Assembly (NCBI GenBank): GCA_964602515.1
Contig: CAZRRJ010000002.1
Location: forward strand, 434,001 to 498,000
Length of the DNA stretch: 64,000 nucleotides
DNA from: Carboxylicivirga sp964602515
GTDB taxonomy: Bacteria; Bacteroidota; Bacteroidia; Bacteroidales; Marinilabiliaceae
Direction of reading: 5' to 3'
Below, one piece after another: positions 33,009 to 41,209 of the stretch. The notes below the pieces were generated by a model that saw nothing but the letters and a program-made list of their open reading frames with translations, searched no databases and was not told where the DNA came from. Position numbers and translations under genes: made by a program. Every line of letters starts with the position of its first letter. The first letter of the stretch is position 1.

Positions 33009-35294
33009 CTACACCTTGGATTTAGACGAAACCATAAAATCACGATGAGCTTTTAATAAGTTAATTGAATACAGGAGGATATTTTTAGTTTCGGCAAGCA
33101 CATCCATAAACAGGATGCTGACACGAGTGCGGCCTTCCCCTTTCTGTATGCGTTTTACCTGGTTGCGGCGTATACCATCCTGAAAGCTGATAAGGAAATT
33201 TTGTTTGCTGATCATCTCGTTTATTAACTCGAATTTTTGCTCCTTCTCTAAATGGATAATGTGATTGAAATAGCCTGTTATCTCATCCAGTAGTTCCTGT
33301 AAATCGGATTTTTGGGCAGGAGTCATACCTTTATGCTGATTCTCAATATGCTCATATAAAGGTTGAGTTATATTTTTAAGGCAACTGACTAACTCTGTCA
33401 GGTAATCAAAGGTCTGTATAAAATATTGTCCCGAGTTAATACCTTCTTCGCTTACTTTTGCAAAGGCATAGAAAAACTTTGATTTACCGTTCCGGGTATA
33501 CTTATCTAATAATAATGCTTTAGTGTGGGCCTCGTGCAATTGCCTTATATCTTCATCAATAAAGCCCTGAAGACTTAAATAGAACACTTTTGATGCTTCC
33601 TGCAGGTTATGCCTTATTTGCTCGCCACCTGTTTCCATTAAATGGTCAAGACTGTGTTCTATTTCATCCTGAAACTCTTCTTTAAGTAACCGCTTTTCCT
33701 TTTGTTTTTGCTTATGGTACTTACGTGTAACAAACAACCATGTAATAACCAGTATGGTTAGTGTAATAGCTGCAAGCCATTGTCCGAACCAAATGATAAA
33801 TGTAAAGATAAAAGCACCAATAAAAGCCAGGCAAGCAGTAAAGAACCAGCCGCCTAATATAGATAATACACCAGATACCCTGTAAACAGCACTCTCACGC
33901 CCCCATGCCTGGTCGGCAAGTGATGTACCCATTGCCACCATAAAAACAACAAATGTGGTGGATAGCGGAACCTGCATATAAGTGCCTAATGATATAAGTA
34001 TGCTGGCTACAACTAAATTAACCGAAGCCCGTACAGTGTCGAAATAGATTACACCATCAGGTGTTTTTATATGTGCAGGCCCATCCGCTTTTCGGTAGCG
34101 GGAATCAAAATACTTAACCATGCGGCGTGGTAAAATACCTGTAATAACACTATGTAGGTGCAGAAAGTTACGTACTATTACACGAGAAAGATGTGATGGT
34201 TCAAAACGTTCATAGCCACTTGATTGTCTTCCTAAATACACCTCTGTTTCGGTTACACTTTCGGCCTTTTGGGATTTAAACAGTGTAATGGTCATTACAA
34301 CTGCCGATAAGCCAAATAATAAGGTGTATGTTGAATCATGAAAGATATCTTTGCGAATAACATTATCATTTAAAAAAGCCATTGAAAATGAATCGGGTGA
34401 ACTCTCTCCTGATGAAATAAACGTTTTAAAGCTTTCGATACCTGCCAAAGGTATACCTATAAAATTAACCAAATCATTGGCAGCAAAAGACATGGCCAGG
34501 GCAAAGGTGCCAAACATGACTACTATACGGGCAATATCAGTATTAAATGATAGGCCAAGAAATAAAAATATAAAAGTTGAAAATGTAAAAATACCCATAA
34601 GAATTTCTGCCTGGTACTTTTGAACAATACCAAACCAGGTGTAACTATCAAAAAGCGTTGTGTCTCCCAGCCCTTTCTTTAATATCATAAAAGCAATGGC
34701 TGTAATGGCTAATCCACCTACAATAGAAAATAAATATTTAAAACGGCGATGGTAGTTAAAGGTGAAAATAACACGCGTAAAAAATTGCACAATAATACCC
34801 ACCACAAAGGCTAAGCATATAGAGAGTAAAATACCGGCCAATATAATAAAAGCCTTATCGGTATTAATAAGCTGTTGAATGTCAATACCCTCTATTTTGT
34901 TTTCGCGGTTTTTTAAAATTGATAAGGCCATAGCACCGCCCAGCAGTTCAAATACAACCGCTATAGTTGTAGAGGTGGGGAAACCAAGCGTATTGAAGCC
35001 ATCAATTAATAATATATCAACCAACATAACAGCCACAAAAATCACCATCAGTTCAGTAAAGGCAAAGTTTGAAGGGTATATAACACCTCTGCGTGCCACT
35101 TCCATCATATTTGCCGAAAGGAGAGAGCCAATTAAAAGGCCAATGGCTGCTACCCAGTATACCAATCTTCGTTGAGCTGCCCTTGAGCCAATAGCTGCAT
35201 TTAAAAAATTAACAGCATCGTTTGATACACCAACAATCAAATCAATAATTGCCAATAAGCCAAGAAGAATAACTACAATCCAGATAAAAGTCAT
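33009..35294 (-). CDS. PiT-family inorganic phosphate transporter with C-terminal PhoU-like domain
   Basis: This 761-residue protein begins with the PiT signature (GVSNDAVNFLNAAIGSRAA at about 22-40) and has about 10-12 TM helices up to residue 520. The repeated half-signature appears as AANDLVNFIGIPLAG near 280. After the membrane part, basic helical sequence from about 525 (RKYHKQKQKEKRLLKEEF) leads into a ~200-residue all-helical region resembling PhoU, which tunes phosphate transporters and the Pho sensor kinase. PiT proteins import phosphate with H+ or Na+. The fusion puts the regulator in cis. Its promoter shares the spaced repeats of the TonB receptor promoter, and a PhoR/PhoB-like pair is divergently encoded next to it. 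Confidence 0.9.
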   Translation of the reverse strand: MTFIWIVVILLGLLAIIDLIVGVSNDAVNFLNAAIGSRAAQRRLVYWVAAIGLLIGSLLSANMMEVARRGVIYPSNFAFTELMVIFVAVMLVDILLIDGFNTLGFPTSTTIAVVFELLGGAMALSILKNRENKIEGIDIQQLINTDKAFIILAGILLSICLAFVVGIIVQFFTRVIFTFNYHRRFKYLFSIVGGLAITAIAFMILKKGLGDTTLFDSYTWFGIVQKYQAEILMGIFTFSTFIFLFLGLSFNTDIARIVVMFGTFALAMSFAANDLVNFIGIPLAGIESFKTFISSGESSPDSFSMAFLNDNVIRKDIFHDSTYTLLFGLSAVVMTITLFKSQKAESVTETEVYLGRQSSGYERFEPSHLSRVIVRNFLHLHSVITGILPRRMVKYFDSRYRKADGPAHIKTPDGVIYFDTVRASVNLVVASILISLGTYMQVPLSTTFVVFMVAMGTSLADQAWGRESAVYRVSGVLSILGGWFFTACLAFIGAFIFTFIIWFGQWLAAITLTILVITWLFVTRKYHKQKQKEKRLLKEEFQDEIEHSLDHLMETGGEQIRHNLQEASKVFYLSLQGFIDEDIRQLHEAHTKALLLDKYTRNGKSKFFYAFAKVSEEGINSGQYFIQTFDYLTELVSCLKNITQPLYEHIENQHKGMTPAQKSDLQELLDEITGYFNHIIHLEKEQKFELINEMISKQNFLISFQDGIRRNQVKRIQKGEGRTRVSILFMDVLAETKNILLYSINLLKAHRDFMVSSKSKV

Positions 35295-35314
35295 AGCGCC
35301 ATTAAATTTGTTAT

Positions 35315-35370
35315 CAAAGATAGGGGGAGAACCGGACGAAGTGTAAAACCCAATGTTAAATTTACGTTAT
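35315..35370 (-). promoter_or_regulatory. Promoter of the PiT transporter with Pho-box-like repeats
   Basis: On the minus strand the -7 box TATCTTTG (35315-35322) is preceded, after exactly 20 nt, by TTTTAC (35343-35348), TTAACA (35354-35359) and ATAACG (35365-35370), again on an 11-bp period. The 20-nt spacing is identical to that at the TonB receptor promoter. Two of the three hexamers are weak matches, so this is less certain than the receptor site. Confidence 0.5.
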
Positions 35371-35432
35371 CATCCGCTATATTTTCACGTTTACAAATGT
35401 ACCTAATATCAGTAAAGTAACGAAATAGCTAC

Positions 35433-35460
35433 TTAACATTGAGTTAACATCATATTTTAA
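35433..35460 (+). promoter_or_regulatory. Pho-box-like triple repeat upstream of the phoR-like gene
   Basis: TTAACA (35433-35438), TTAACA (35444-35449) and TTTTAA (35455-35460) repeat with 11-bp period on the plus strand. A -7 box TAACTTTG follows at 35495-35502, 34 nt further on, which is not in phase with the 20-nt spacing of the other two sites. It may give autoregulation of the two-component genes. Confidence 0.5.
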
Positions 35461-35540
35461 TAAGAAGAAAACGAAAGAGTCGTAAATATTCGCCTAACTT
35501 TGTTATTGATAATAGATCGTTAGGTTTTAGATGTTAGACA

Positions 35541-35628
35541 CAAAACTGATTTGCAAGGCGTATATTGACAGTGTTTTAGTTGTGATAAACGCAAGTGCAT
35601 AAACCCTTAAAAATGTTTAACGAACTAT
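35541..35628 (+). repeat. Dispersed non-coding repeat, copy B
   Basis: AAAACTGATTTGCAAGGCGT opens this shorter member of the family, ending TTTAACGAACTATAG 39 bp before the histidine-kinase ATG. It shares start and end blocks with copies A and C but is shortened in the middle. Confidence 0.6.
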
Positions 35629-35667
35629 AGTTACAAGCTAATGTTATTTTAATAAAAAAATTGATGG

Positions 35668-36708
35668 ATGAAATCACATGAACCTCAAAGAATTGCAGGC
35701 TTTGTATCAATAGGCTTTCTTGTATTGACATTCGTATTTTTTGGTGTAAATTATTATAGTCCCAACCTGTATTATTCTTTGATTATATCAATACCCATTT
35801 TTTTTGCTATCTCATTTGCTTTCGTTAATTATTTTATCAATTCCTTTATCTATTCAAAGATAAAACCAATATATCAAACCATATATGGTAGAGATCAACA
35901 GAAAGGTAAAGTTGAAGTGGCAGCCAATACCTCAAATGATATATTATCAACTGTAAACCGCGAAGTTGTAAACTGGATGCATGACCGTACGCAGGAAATC
36001 CAGGAACTAAAACAAATGGAGAAGTACCGCAAAGAATTCTTAGGTAATGTATCGCACGAACTGAAAACGCCAATATTTAATATACAAGGCTACATATTAA
36101 CCCTGCTCGATGGTGGAATTGAAGATGCTAATATAAACATGCGCTATTTATTGCGAACCGAAAAAAGTATTGATAGGATGATTTCCATTATTGAAGATCT
36201 GGAGTCGATATCAAAGCTTGAAGCCGGGGAACTACAGTTGTATCCAGAGCATTTTGATATTGTGAAGCTGATTGATGATGTTTTTGAACTACAGGAGATA
36301 AGAGCAAAAGAGAAAGGCATTGAATTGAGTTATGGACAGGGAGCTGGTATGCCATTTATTGTAAATGCTGATAAAGAGCGTATATTTCAGGTTGTGAGTA
36401 ATTTAATTCTCAACTCTATTAATTATGGGCGCAAAGGTGGTGTAACCAAAATAAACCTGTACGATATGGATAACCGGATTTTAGTTGAGATAAAAGATAC
36501 GGGCATTGGCATTGCAGGGGCAGATCTGCCACGTATATTTGAACGCTTCTACCGGGCAGATAAAAGTAGAAGCCGCGAACAAGGTGGTACAGGCCTTGGT
36601 TTAGCTATTGTTAAGCATCTTATTGAAGCACATGGGCAACGCATTAATGTAAGAAGTACGCTTGGAGAAGGAACAGTATTTACCTTTACACTAGAAAAAG
36701 CGGGTTAA
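35668..36708 (+). CDS. phoR: PhoR-like sensor histidine kinase
   Basis: This 346-residue kinase has two TM helices (about 10-28 and 36-58) with only a few residues between them, so it has no periplasmic sensor. A linker coiled coil leads to the HisKA motif FLGNVSHELKTPIFNIQGYI with His130, and to a HATPase domain with N box (NLILNSINYG), DTGIGIAG and GGTGLGLAIVKH. The HisKA sequence is the PhoR type usual in Bacteroidota. It pairs with the OmpR-family regulator 78 bp downstream. The neighbouring PiT-PhoU transporter supports a phosphate role, with the signal probably passed through PhoU instead of a sensor domain. Confidence 0.85.
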   Translation: MKSHEPQRIAGFVSIGFLVLTFVFFGVNYYSPNLYYSLIISIPIFFAISFAFVNYFINSFIYSKIKPIYQTIYGRDQQKGKVEVAANTSNDILSTVNREVVNWMHDRTQEIQELKQMEKYRKEFLGNVSHELKTPIFNIQGYILTLLDGGIEDANINMRYLLRTEKSIDRMISIIEDLESISKLEAGELQLYPEHFDIVKLIDDVFELQEIRAKEKGIELSYGQGAGMPFIVNADKERIFQVVSNLILNSINYGRKGGVTKINLYDMDNRILVEIKDTGIGIAGADLPRIFERFYRADKSRSREQGGTGLGLAIVKHLIEAHGQRINVRSTLGEGTVFTFTLEKAG

Positions 36709-36786
36709 CATTATTATAACATAAAAATAACGTACAGGAAATTATTTGTTAATCCCATAACTTATTTTCGTATTAAAACTTTTAGA

Positions 36787-37485
36787 ATGAATATAGAAAA
36801 TTATAAAGTCCTTTTAGTTGATGATGAACCTGATATACTTGAGTTTATTAGTTATAATATGAGGAAAGAAGGTTTTCAGGTACTAACAGCTAATAATGGG
36901 CAGGAAGCACTTAAAATTGCAGAGGCTGAAACGCCAGAGTTGATAATACTGGATGTGATGATGCCTGGGATGGATGGTATTGAAACATGCGAAGAGCTTA
37001 AGCGGGTACCAGCATTAAAAAACACAATAGTTGCTTTTCTTACTGCACGTGGTGAAGACTATTCACAAATAGCAGGTTTTGATGCTGGTGCTGATGATTA
37101 TATTACCAAACCTGTAAAGCCCAAAGTGTTAATTTCAAGAGCTAAAGCCTTATTAAAGCGTTATCGCTCAGAAGATATTGCTGAGAAAGAACTTGAGAAT
37201 CATATTCTTAATATTGGTGATTTATCAATAGACAGAGAGCGCTATTTGGTTATTAATGCTGGCCAGGAGCTCGTACTTCCAAAAAAAGAATTTGAGTTGT
37301 TAGAGTTACTGGTTTCCAAGGTTGAAAAAGTTTTTACGCGCGATGAGATATACAATGCCGTATGGGGTGATAATATTATTGTAGGTGACCGTACCATTGA
37401 TGTACATATTCGTAAATTAAGAGAAAAGATCGGACAAGATCATATAAAGACGATAAAAGGAGTTGGATATAAATATGTTATTTAA
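36787..37485 (+). CDS. phoB: PhoB-like response regulator (OmpR family)
   Basis: This 232-residue regulator has a receiver domain (VDDEP acidic pair 12-13, phospho-acceptor Asp56 in LDVMMPGMDG, Lys108 in ITKPVKP) and a winged-helix DNA-binding domain (about 135-230, ending DRTIDVHIRKLREKIGQ and IKGVGYKYVI). It is expected to bind direct repeats with 11-bp period, such as those found upstream of the TonB receptor, transporter and phoR-like genes here. Partner kinase is encoded immediately upstream. Confidence 0.87.
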   Translation: MNIENYKVLLVDDEPDILEFISYNMRKEGFQVLTANNGQEALKIAEAETPELIILDVMMPGMDGIETCEELKRVPALKNTIVAFLTARGEDYSQIAGFDAGADDYITKPVKPKVLISRAKALLKRYRSEDIAEKELENHILNIGDLSIDRERYLVINAGQELVLPKKEFELLELLVSKVEKVFTRDEIYNAVWGDNIIVGDRTIDVHIRKLREKIGQDHIKTIKGVGYKYVI

Positions 37486-37631
37486 TGTAATTTTTGGTAA
37501 TAAAACTTGGTAATAAAACAATATGCTGGTTATAAAATTGGTAAGCAGTATCAATTTCCTTACTTTTATATTTGTAAAAAATTAATAAAGTTATATTATT
37601 TGCTTTTTATAATACGCACAAACTAATATGT

Positions 37632-38063
37632 ATGAGGAAGTTATTTGTTATTCTTTCAGTTTTTGCCCTTCTAACAGGGGCAGGTTGTAAAGATAAGCCT
37701 TCGAAGAAACCACAAAAACCAGTGAAAACTGCCGTTGTGGAGAAAAAGGTTGTAAAAGATACAACAGCTGTTGATACCGTTAAAAGTAAACCTGTTGTAA
37801 AAGAAGTGGAGCCGCCTAAGCCTGCGGATAAGTATTTCTTAATTGCCGGGAGTTTTGCAAATAAAAAGAATGCTGAAATCTTTAAAGCTAAATTAGTTGC
37901 TGAGGGTTATCAGTCAGTTATTATTGAACGACCTCATGGACTGAATGGTGAATTTTATAAAGTGTCATACAGATCGTTTTATGATCGTAAAGAGGCATTT
38001 GCCGAATTAAGAACAGCGAGATATTCAGAAGGGCGTGATGATGTTTGGTTATTAATAAAGTAA
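37632..38063 (+). CDS. SPOR-domain lipoprotein
   Basis: This 143-residue protein has a lipoprotein signal (MRKLFVILSVFALLTGAGC, Cys19), a Lys/Pro/Val-rich linker (about 20-70) and a SPOR domain at about 72-143 (KYFLIAGSFANKKNAEIFKA, GEFYKVSYRSFYDRKEAFAE). SPOR domains bind glycan strands of septal peptidoglycan that lack stem peptides, so a division-site role in the periplasm is likely. The gene stands alone and is followed by two hairpins. Confidence 0.88.
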   Translation: MRKLFVILSVFALLTGAGCKDKPSKKPQKPVKTAVVEKKVVKDTTAVDTVKSKPVVKEVEPPKPADKYFLIAGSFANKKNAEIFKAKLVAEGYQSVIIERPHGLNGEFYKVSYRSFYDRKEAFAELRTARYSEGRDDVWLLIK

Positions 38064-38078
38064 TTAACATCATTTTTT

Positions 38079-38105
38079 AGTGCCATATTGGTTTGGTATG
38101 GCACT
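38079..38105 (+). terminator. Hairpin after the SPOR lipoprotein gene
   Basis: AGTGCCATA (38079-38087) pairs with TATGGCACT (38097-38105) over 9 bp, beginning 16 bp after the stop codon. No strong T run follows, so it may be a weak terminator or 3'-end protector. Confidence 0.5.
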
Positions 38106-38197
38106 GTATATAATCTTTACAAGTATTTTTAAAACACAATATTTATTAGTCTGAGCCAATAATTTTAAGTTGACTATACACCAACTATTATAAACTA

Positions 38198-38228
38198 AAA
38201 AGAGCTTGCAATATGCAAGCTCTTTTTT
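38198..38228. terminator. Bidirectional intrinsic terminator between SPOR and purE genes
   Basis: AAAAGAGCTTGCA (38198-38210) pairs perfectly with TGCAAGCTCTTTT (38214-38226) around ATA, with T runs on both strands. It serves the minus-strand purE gene, which ends at 38251, and probably the SPOR gene as well. Confidence 0.88.
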
Positions 38229-38250
38229 TAATTTCTCTCAAAAACGAATT

Positions 38251-38757
38251 TTAGTTGGTTTTAAATTCGTAGTTTACTTCTTTTAGGTCTTCGTTGGCCT
38301 TAACGATTTTCTTTTTTAAGCCTTCTTTAAATTCAGCTAACTTTTTAGAAACTTCGGCATCACCGGTTGCAATTATCTGGGCTGCCAAAATACCTGCATT
38401 TTGTGCACCATCAATTCCGACTGTTGCTACAGGAATTCCCGGAGGCATTTGAACAATAGCTAACAAAGCATCTAAACCATCAAGGCTTGCATTAATTGGT
38501 ACACCAATTACAGGTATTTTAACCATTGATGCAATAACACCTGGTAAATGGGCAGCCATGCCTGCTGCTGCTATAATTACCTTAATTCCCCTGTCTTCGG
38601 CACTTTTAGCAAAAGCTTCAACCTGCGATGGTGTTCTGTGAGCAGAAAGCGCATTAATTTCGAATGGAATCTTCAGATCATTTAAAAAATCAGCTGCCTT
38701 TTTCATCACCGGAAGGTCAGATGTGCTTCCCATAATAATACTAACTCTTGGTTGCAT
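38251..38757 (-). CDS. purE: N5-carboxyaminoimidazole ribonucleotide mutase
   Basis: I start at the ATG at 38755-38757 (MQPRVSIIMGSTSDLP), the usual N-terminus; a longer frame to 38823 would cover the promoter. The 168-residue class I PurE rearranges N5-CAIR to CAIR in purine synthesis. It shows GSTSDLPVM with the phosphate-binding Ser-Asp, the SAHRTP motif near 38-43, and AAAGMAAHLPGVIAS. It is monocistronic here; purK is not adjacent. Confidence 0.95.
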   Translation of the reverse strand: MQPRVSIIMGSTSDLPVMKKAADFLNDLKIPFEINALSAHRTPSQVEAFAKSAEDRGIKVIIAAAGMAAHLPGVIASMVKIPVIGVPINASLDGLDALLAIVQMPPGIPVATVGIDGAQNAGILAAQIIATGDAEVSKKLAEFKEGLKKKIVKANEDLKEVNYEFKTN

Positions 38758-38820
38758 AATAATCGATTTATTTGTTTGTAAAAATTCTCTGTAAGAACCT
38801 TTCGTTAATTTTTCCCACCA

Positions 38821-38878
38821 CAAAAATAGTTAAGAAAGCATTATAATCATGTGGTTATCTTTATTTTTTATACTTTTG
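38821..38878. promoter_or_regulatory. Divergent promoters of purE and hpt
   Basis: On the minus strand TATTTTTG (38821-38828) is the -7 box for purE, giving a leader of about 57 nt. On the plus strand TACTTTTG (38871-38878) is the -7 box for hpt, 118 bp before its ATG. Both fit TAnnTTTG. Both genes serve purine metabolism, so shared control is possible. Confidence 0.5.
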
Positions 38879-38995
38879 CACCTTAAAATCCAGACTTTTA
38901 TTTATTTTTTAAAGGACTTACAAGTGTAATTGCCTTATTATTAGGTTTTAATATTTGTAATTGGTGTTTTTAAAATCAATTGTAAACAAAGAAGA

Positions 38996-39532
38996 ATGAG
39001 CCGAGTTAAGATATTAGATAAAGAATTTGAGTTATCAATACCTGAAAGTGAGCTTTTAAAAGCTGTTGACCAGGTAGCAGAGCGAATTAATAAGGATCTG
39101 GAAGGGAAAAATCCATTAATGATATGTGTGTTAAATGGTTCATTTATGTTTGCATCTGATTTAATGAAACGGATAACAATACCCTGTGAGATTAGCTTTG
39201 TGAAACTGACTTCGTATTCGGGAACCAATTCTACTGGTAAGGTAAAAGAATTAATTGGTTTAAATGAAGATATCACTGATCGTACCATTGTTTTGCTTGA
39301 AGATATTGTTGATACAGGATTAACAATTATTGATACAGTAGAGCAAGTTAAAGCTATGGGGCCTGCCGAAGTGCGTGTTGCAACAATGCTTTTTAAGCCT
39401 GATGCCTGTAAGCGCGATGTGACATTGGATTATATTGGAATGAATATTCCAAATGATTTTATTGTTGGTTACGGCTTAGACTATGATGGCTTTGGTAGAA
39501 ATCTTAACGGCATATATACAGTAGTAGAATAA
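38996..39532 (+). CDS. hpt: Hypoxanthine phosphoribosyltransferase
   Basis: This 178-residue enzyme salvages hypoxanthine (and often guanine) with PRPP. The PRPP-binding motif is VLLEDIVDTGLT at about 98-109, preceded by the substrate loop VCVLNGSFMFASDL-like segment near 41-54 and SYSGTNSTGK, and followed by the base-contact region YIGMNIPNDFIVGYGLDYDG. Adenylate kinase follows 32 bp downstream, suggesting one nucleotide-metabolism operon. Confidence 0.95.
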   Translation: MSRVKILDKEFELSIPESELLKAVDQVAERINKDLEGKNPLMICVLNGSFMFASDLMKRITIPCEISFVKLTSYSGTNSTGKVKELIGLNEDITDRTIVLLEDIVDTGLTIIDTVEQVKAMGPAEVRVATMLFKPDACKRDVTLDYIGMNIPNDFIVGYGLDYDGFGRNLNGIYTVVE

Positions 39533-39564
39533 CATCTATTTAATTAATTTAAGGAGTAATAAAC

Positions 39565-40137
39565 ATGCTCAATGTTGTCATCTTTGGCCCTCCGGGTTCC
39601 GGCAAGGGTACACAAAGTAAAAAAATTGCAGAAGAATTTAATTTAGCTCATGTATCTACCGGGGAATTGTGTAGGCGAGCTATACACAATAACACACACG
39701 AAGGTGTAATTGCTAAAGCTTATATTGATAGGGGAGAATTGGTTCCTGATGCTACTATCATTGATATGTTGGATAATTTTCTTGAGAAATTGCCAGTAGA
39801 TCAGGGAATTATTTTTGATGGTTTCCCTCGTACGGTTGCCCAGGCAGAGGCCTTGATTAAGATTATGCAAGAACATGGTACTAAGGTGTCGGTATTGCTT
39901 AATCTTGAGGTTGAAAGAGAAGAGCTATTGAAACGCATATTGAAACGTGGTGAAACATCTGGTCGTTCAGATGATAACAATGCAACAATAAACAAGCGTT
40001 TAGAGGTGTATGAGGCACAAACACTTCCTGTTATTGAGTTTTACAGAAAGAAGCGTTTGTATAAACCAATTAAAGGCATTGGTGATGTTGACGATATTTT
40101 CGGACAAATTTCGGAGATTTTAAACGATCTGAAATAA
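39565..40137 (+). CDS. adk: Adenylate kinase
   Basis: This 190-residue short-form kinase interconverts ATP plus AMP and two ADP. The P-loop GPPGSGKGT is at 8-16, the AMP-binding segment STGELCRRAI follows, DGFPRTVAQAEAL is at about 85-97, and a short LID (GRSDDN) replaces the zinc LID. An AAGGAG ribosome-binding site sits about 10 bp before the ATG, unusually strong for this phylum. A GC-rich hairpin follows the gene. Confidence 0.97.
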   Translation: MLNVVIFGPPGSGKGTQSKKIAEEFNLAHVSTGELCRRAIHNNTHEGVIAKAYIDRGELVPDATIIDMLDNFLEKLPVDQGIIFDGFPRTVAQAEALIKIMQEHGTKVSVLLNLEVEREELLKRILKRGETSGRSDDNNATINKRLEVYEAQTLPVIEFYRKKRLYKPIKGIGDVDDIFGQISEILNDLK

Positions 40138-40156
40138 GAATCCGTAATTGCATTTG

Positions 40157-40182
40157 AGCCACGGTATGAATTTGCCGTGGCT
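40157..40182 (+). terminator. Hairpin between adk and obg
   Basis: AGCCACGG (40157-40164) pairs with CCGTGGCT (40175-40182), followed by TATTGTATTTTTAT. It is a probable, perhaps leaky, terminator 20 bp after adk. Confidence 0.6.
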
Positions 40183-40210
40183 TATTGTATTTTTATAGTA
40201 AACAATTATT

Positions 40211-41209
40211 ATGGCTGGATCTAATTTTGTTGATTACGTTAAAATATTCTGTCGTTCTGGAAAAGGAGGGGCAGGCTCGGCTCATTTGCGTCGTGAGAAA
40301 TCAGAAGCAAAAGGTGGTCCTGATGGTGGTGACGGAGGTCGTGGAGGTCATATTATTGTTCGTGGTAACCGTAATATCTGGACGCTTCTTCATTTAAAAT
40401 ACAGGCGACATGTTTTTGCAGATCATGGGTTAAATGGTGGTAAGCAACGTGCCTCAGGAGCTGAGGGGGAGGATCGTATTGTTGAGGTGCCCTTGGGTAC
40501 TATTGCCAAAGATGCTGAAACAGGGAAAGTACTGTTTGAAATTACTGAACATGATCAGGAGTTGATTCTTGTAAAAGGAGGTCGTGGTGGCCTGGGAAAC
40601 TGGAATTTTAAATCCTCAACCAATCAAACACCACGTTATGCCCAGCCCGGTGAAGATGGTACTGAAATGGCTGCTGTGCTTGAGTTGAAAGTACTTGCTG
40701 ATGTTGGCCTGGTTGGATTTCCCAATGCCGGTAAATCAACACTTCTGTCTGTTGTGTCTGCCGCTAAACCAGAAATTGCCGATTACCCGTTTACTACATT
40801 GGTGCCCAATTTAGGTATTGTATCTTATCGTGATAACCAATCATTTGCAATGGCTGATATTCCTGGTATAATTGAGGGGGCAAGTGAAGGTAAGGGCTTA
40901 GGTATTCGTTTTTTACGGCATATTGAACGTAATTCTATATTGCTTTTTTTGGTGCCTGCTGATTCTGAAGATATTAAGAAAGAATACAAAATACTACTTA
41001 ATGAATTAGAGCAGTATAACCCTGAATTATTAGATAAAGGTCGCTTATTAGCCATCTCTAAATCGGATATGCTTGATGATGAGTTAAAACAGGAAATGAT
41101 TGCTGATTTGCCCGATCTACCTTATGTTTTTATATCTTCGGTTGCTAATAATGGTATTACTGAACTGAAAGATATGCTATGGACACAATTAATGGAAGCC
41201 AATCAGTAG
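40211..41209 (+). CDS. obgE: GTPase Obg/CgtA
   Basis: This 332-residue GTPase acts in late 50S ribosome assembly and stress control. The Gly-rich Obg domain fills residues 1-158 (FCRSGKGGAGSAHLRREK, GGPDGGDGGRGG). The G domain follows with G1 GFPNAGKST at 169-177, G3 DIPG and the G4-type SKSD. There is no C-terminal OCT domain, as usual for the phylum. Its 3' end overlaps the next gene by 31 bp. Confidence 0.96.
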   Translation: MAGSNFVDYVKIFCRSGKGGAGSAHLRREKSEAKGGPDGGDGGRGGHIIVRGNRNIWTLLHLKYRRHVFADHGLNGGKQRASGAEGEDRIVEVPLGTIAKDAETGKVLFEITEHDQELILVKGGRGGLGNWNFKSSTNQTPRYAQPGEDGTEMAAVLELKVLADVGLVGFPNAGKSTLLSVVSAAKPEIADYPFTTLVPNLGIVSYRDNQSFAMADIPGIIEGASEGKGLGIRFLRHIERNSILLFLVPADSEDIKKEYKILLNELEQYNPELLDKGRLLAISKSDMLDDELKQEMIADLPDLPYVFISSVANNGITELKDMLWTQLMEANQ

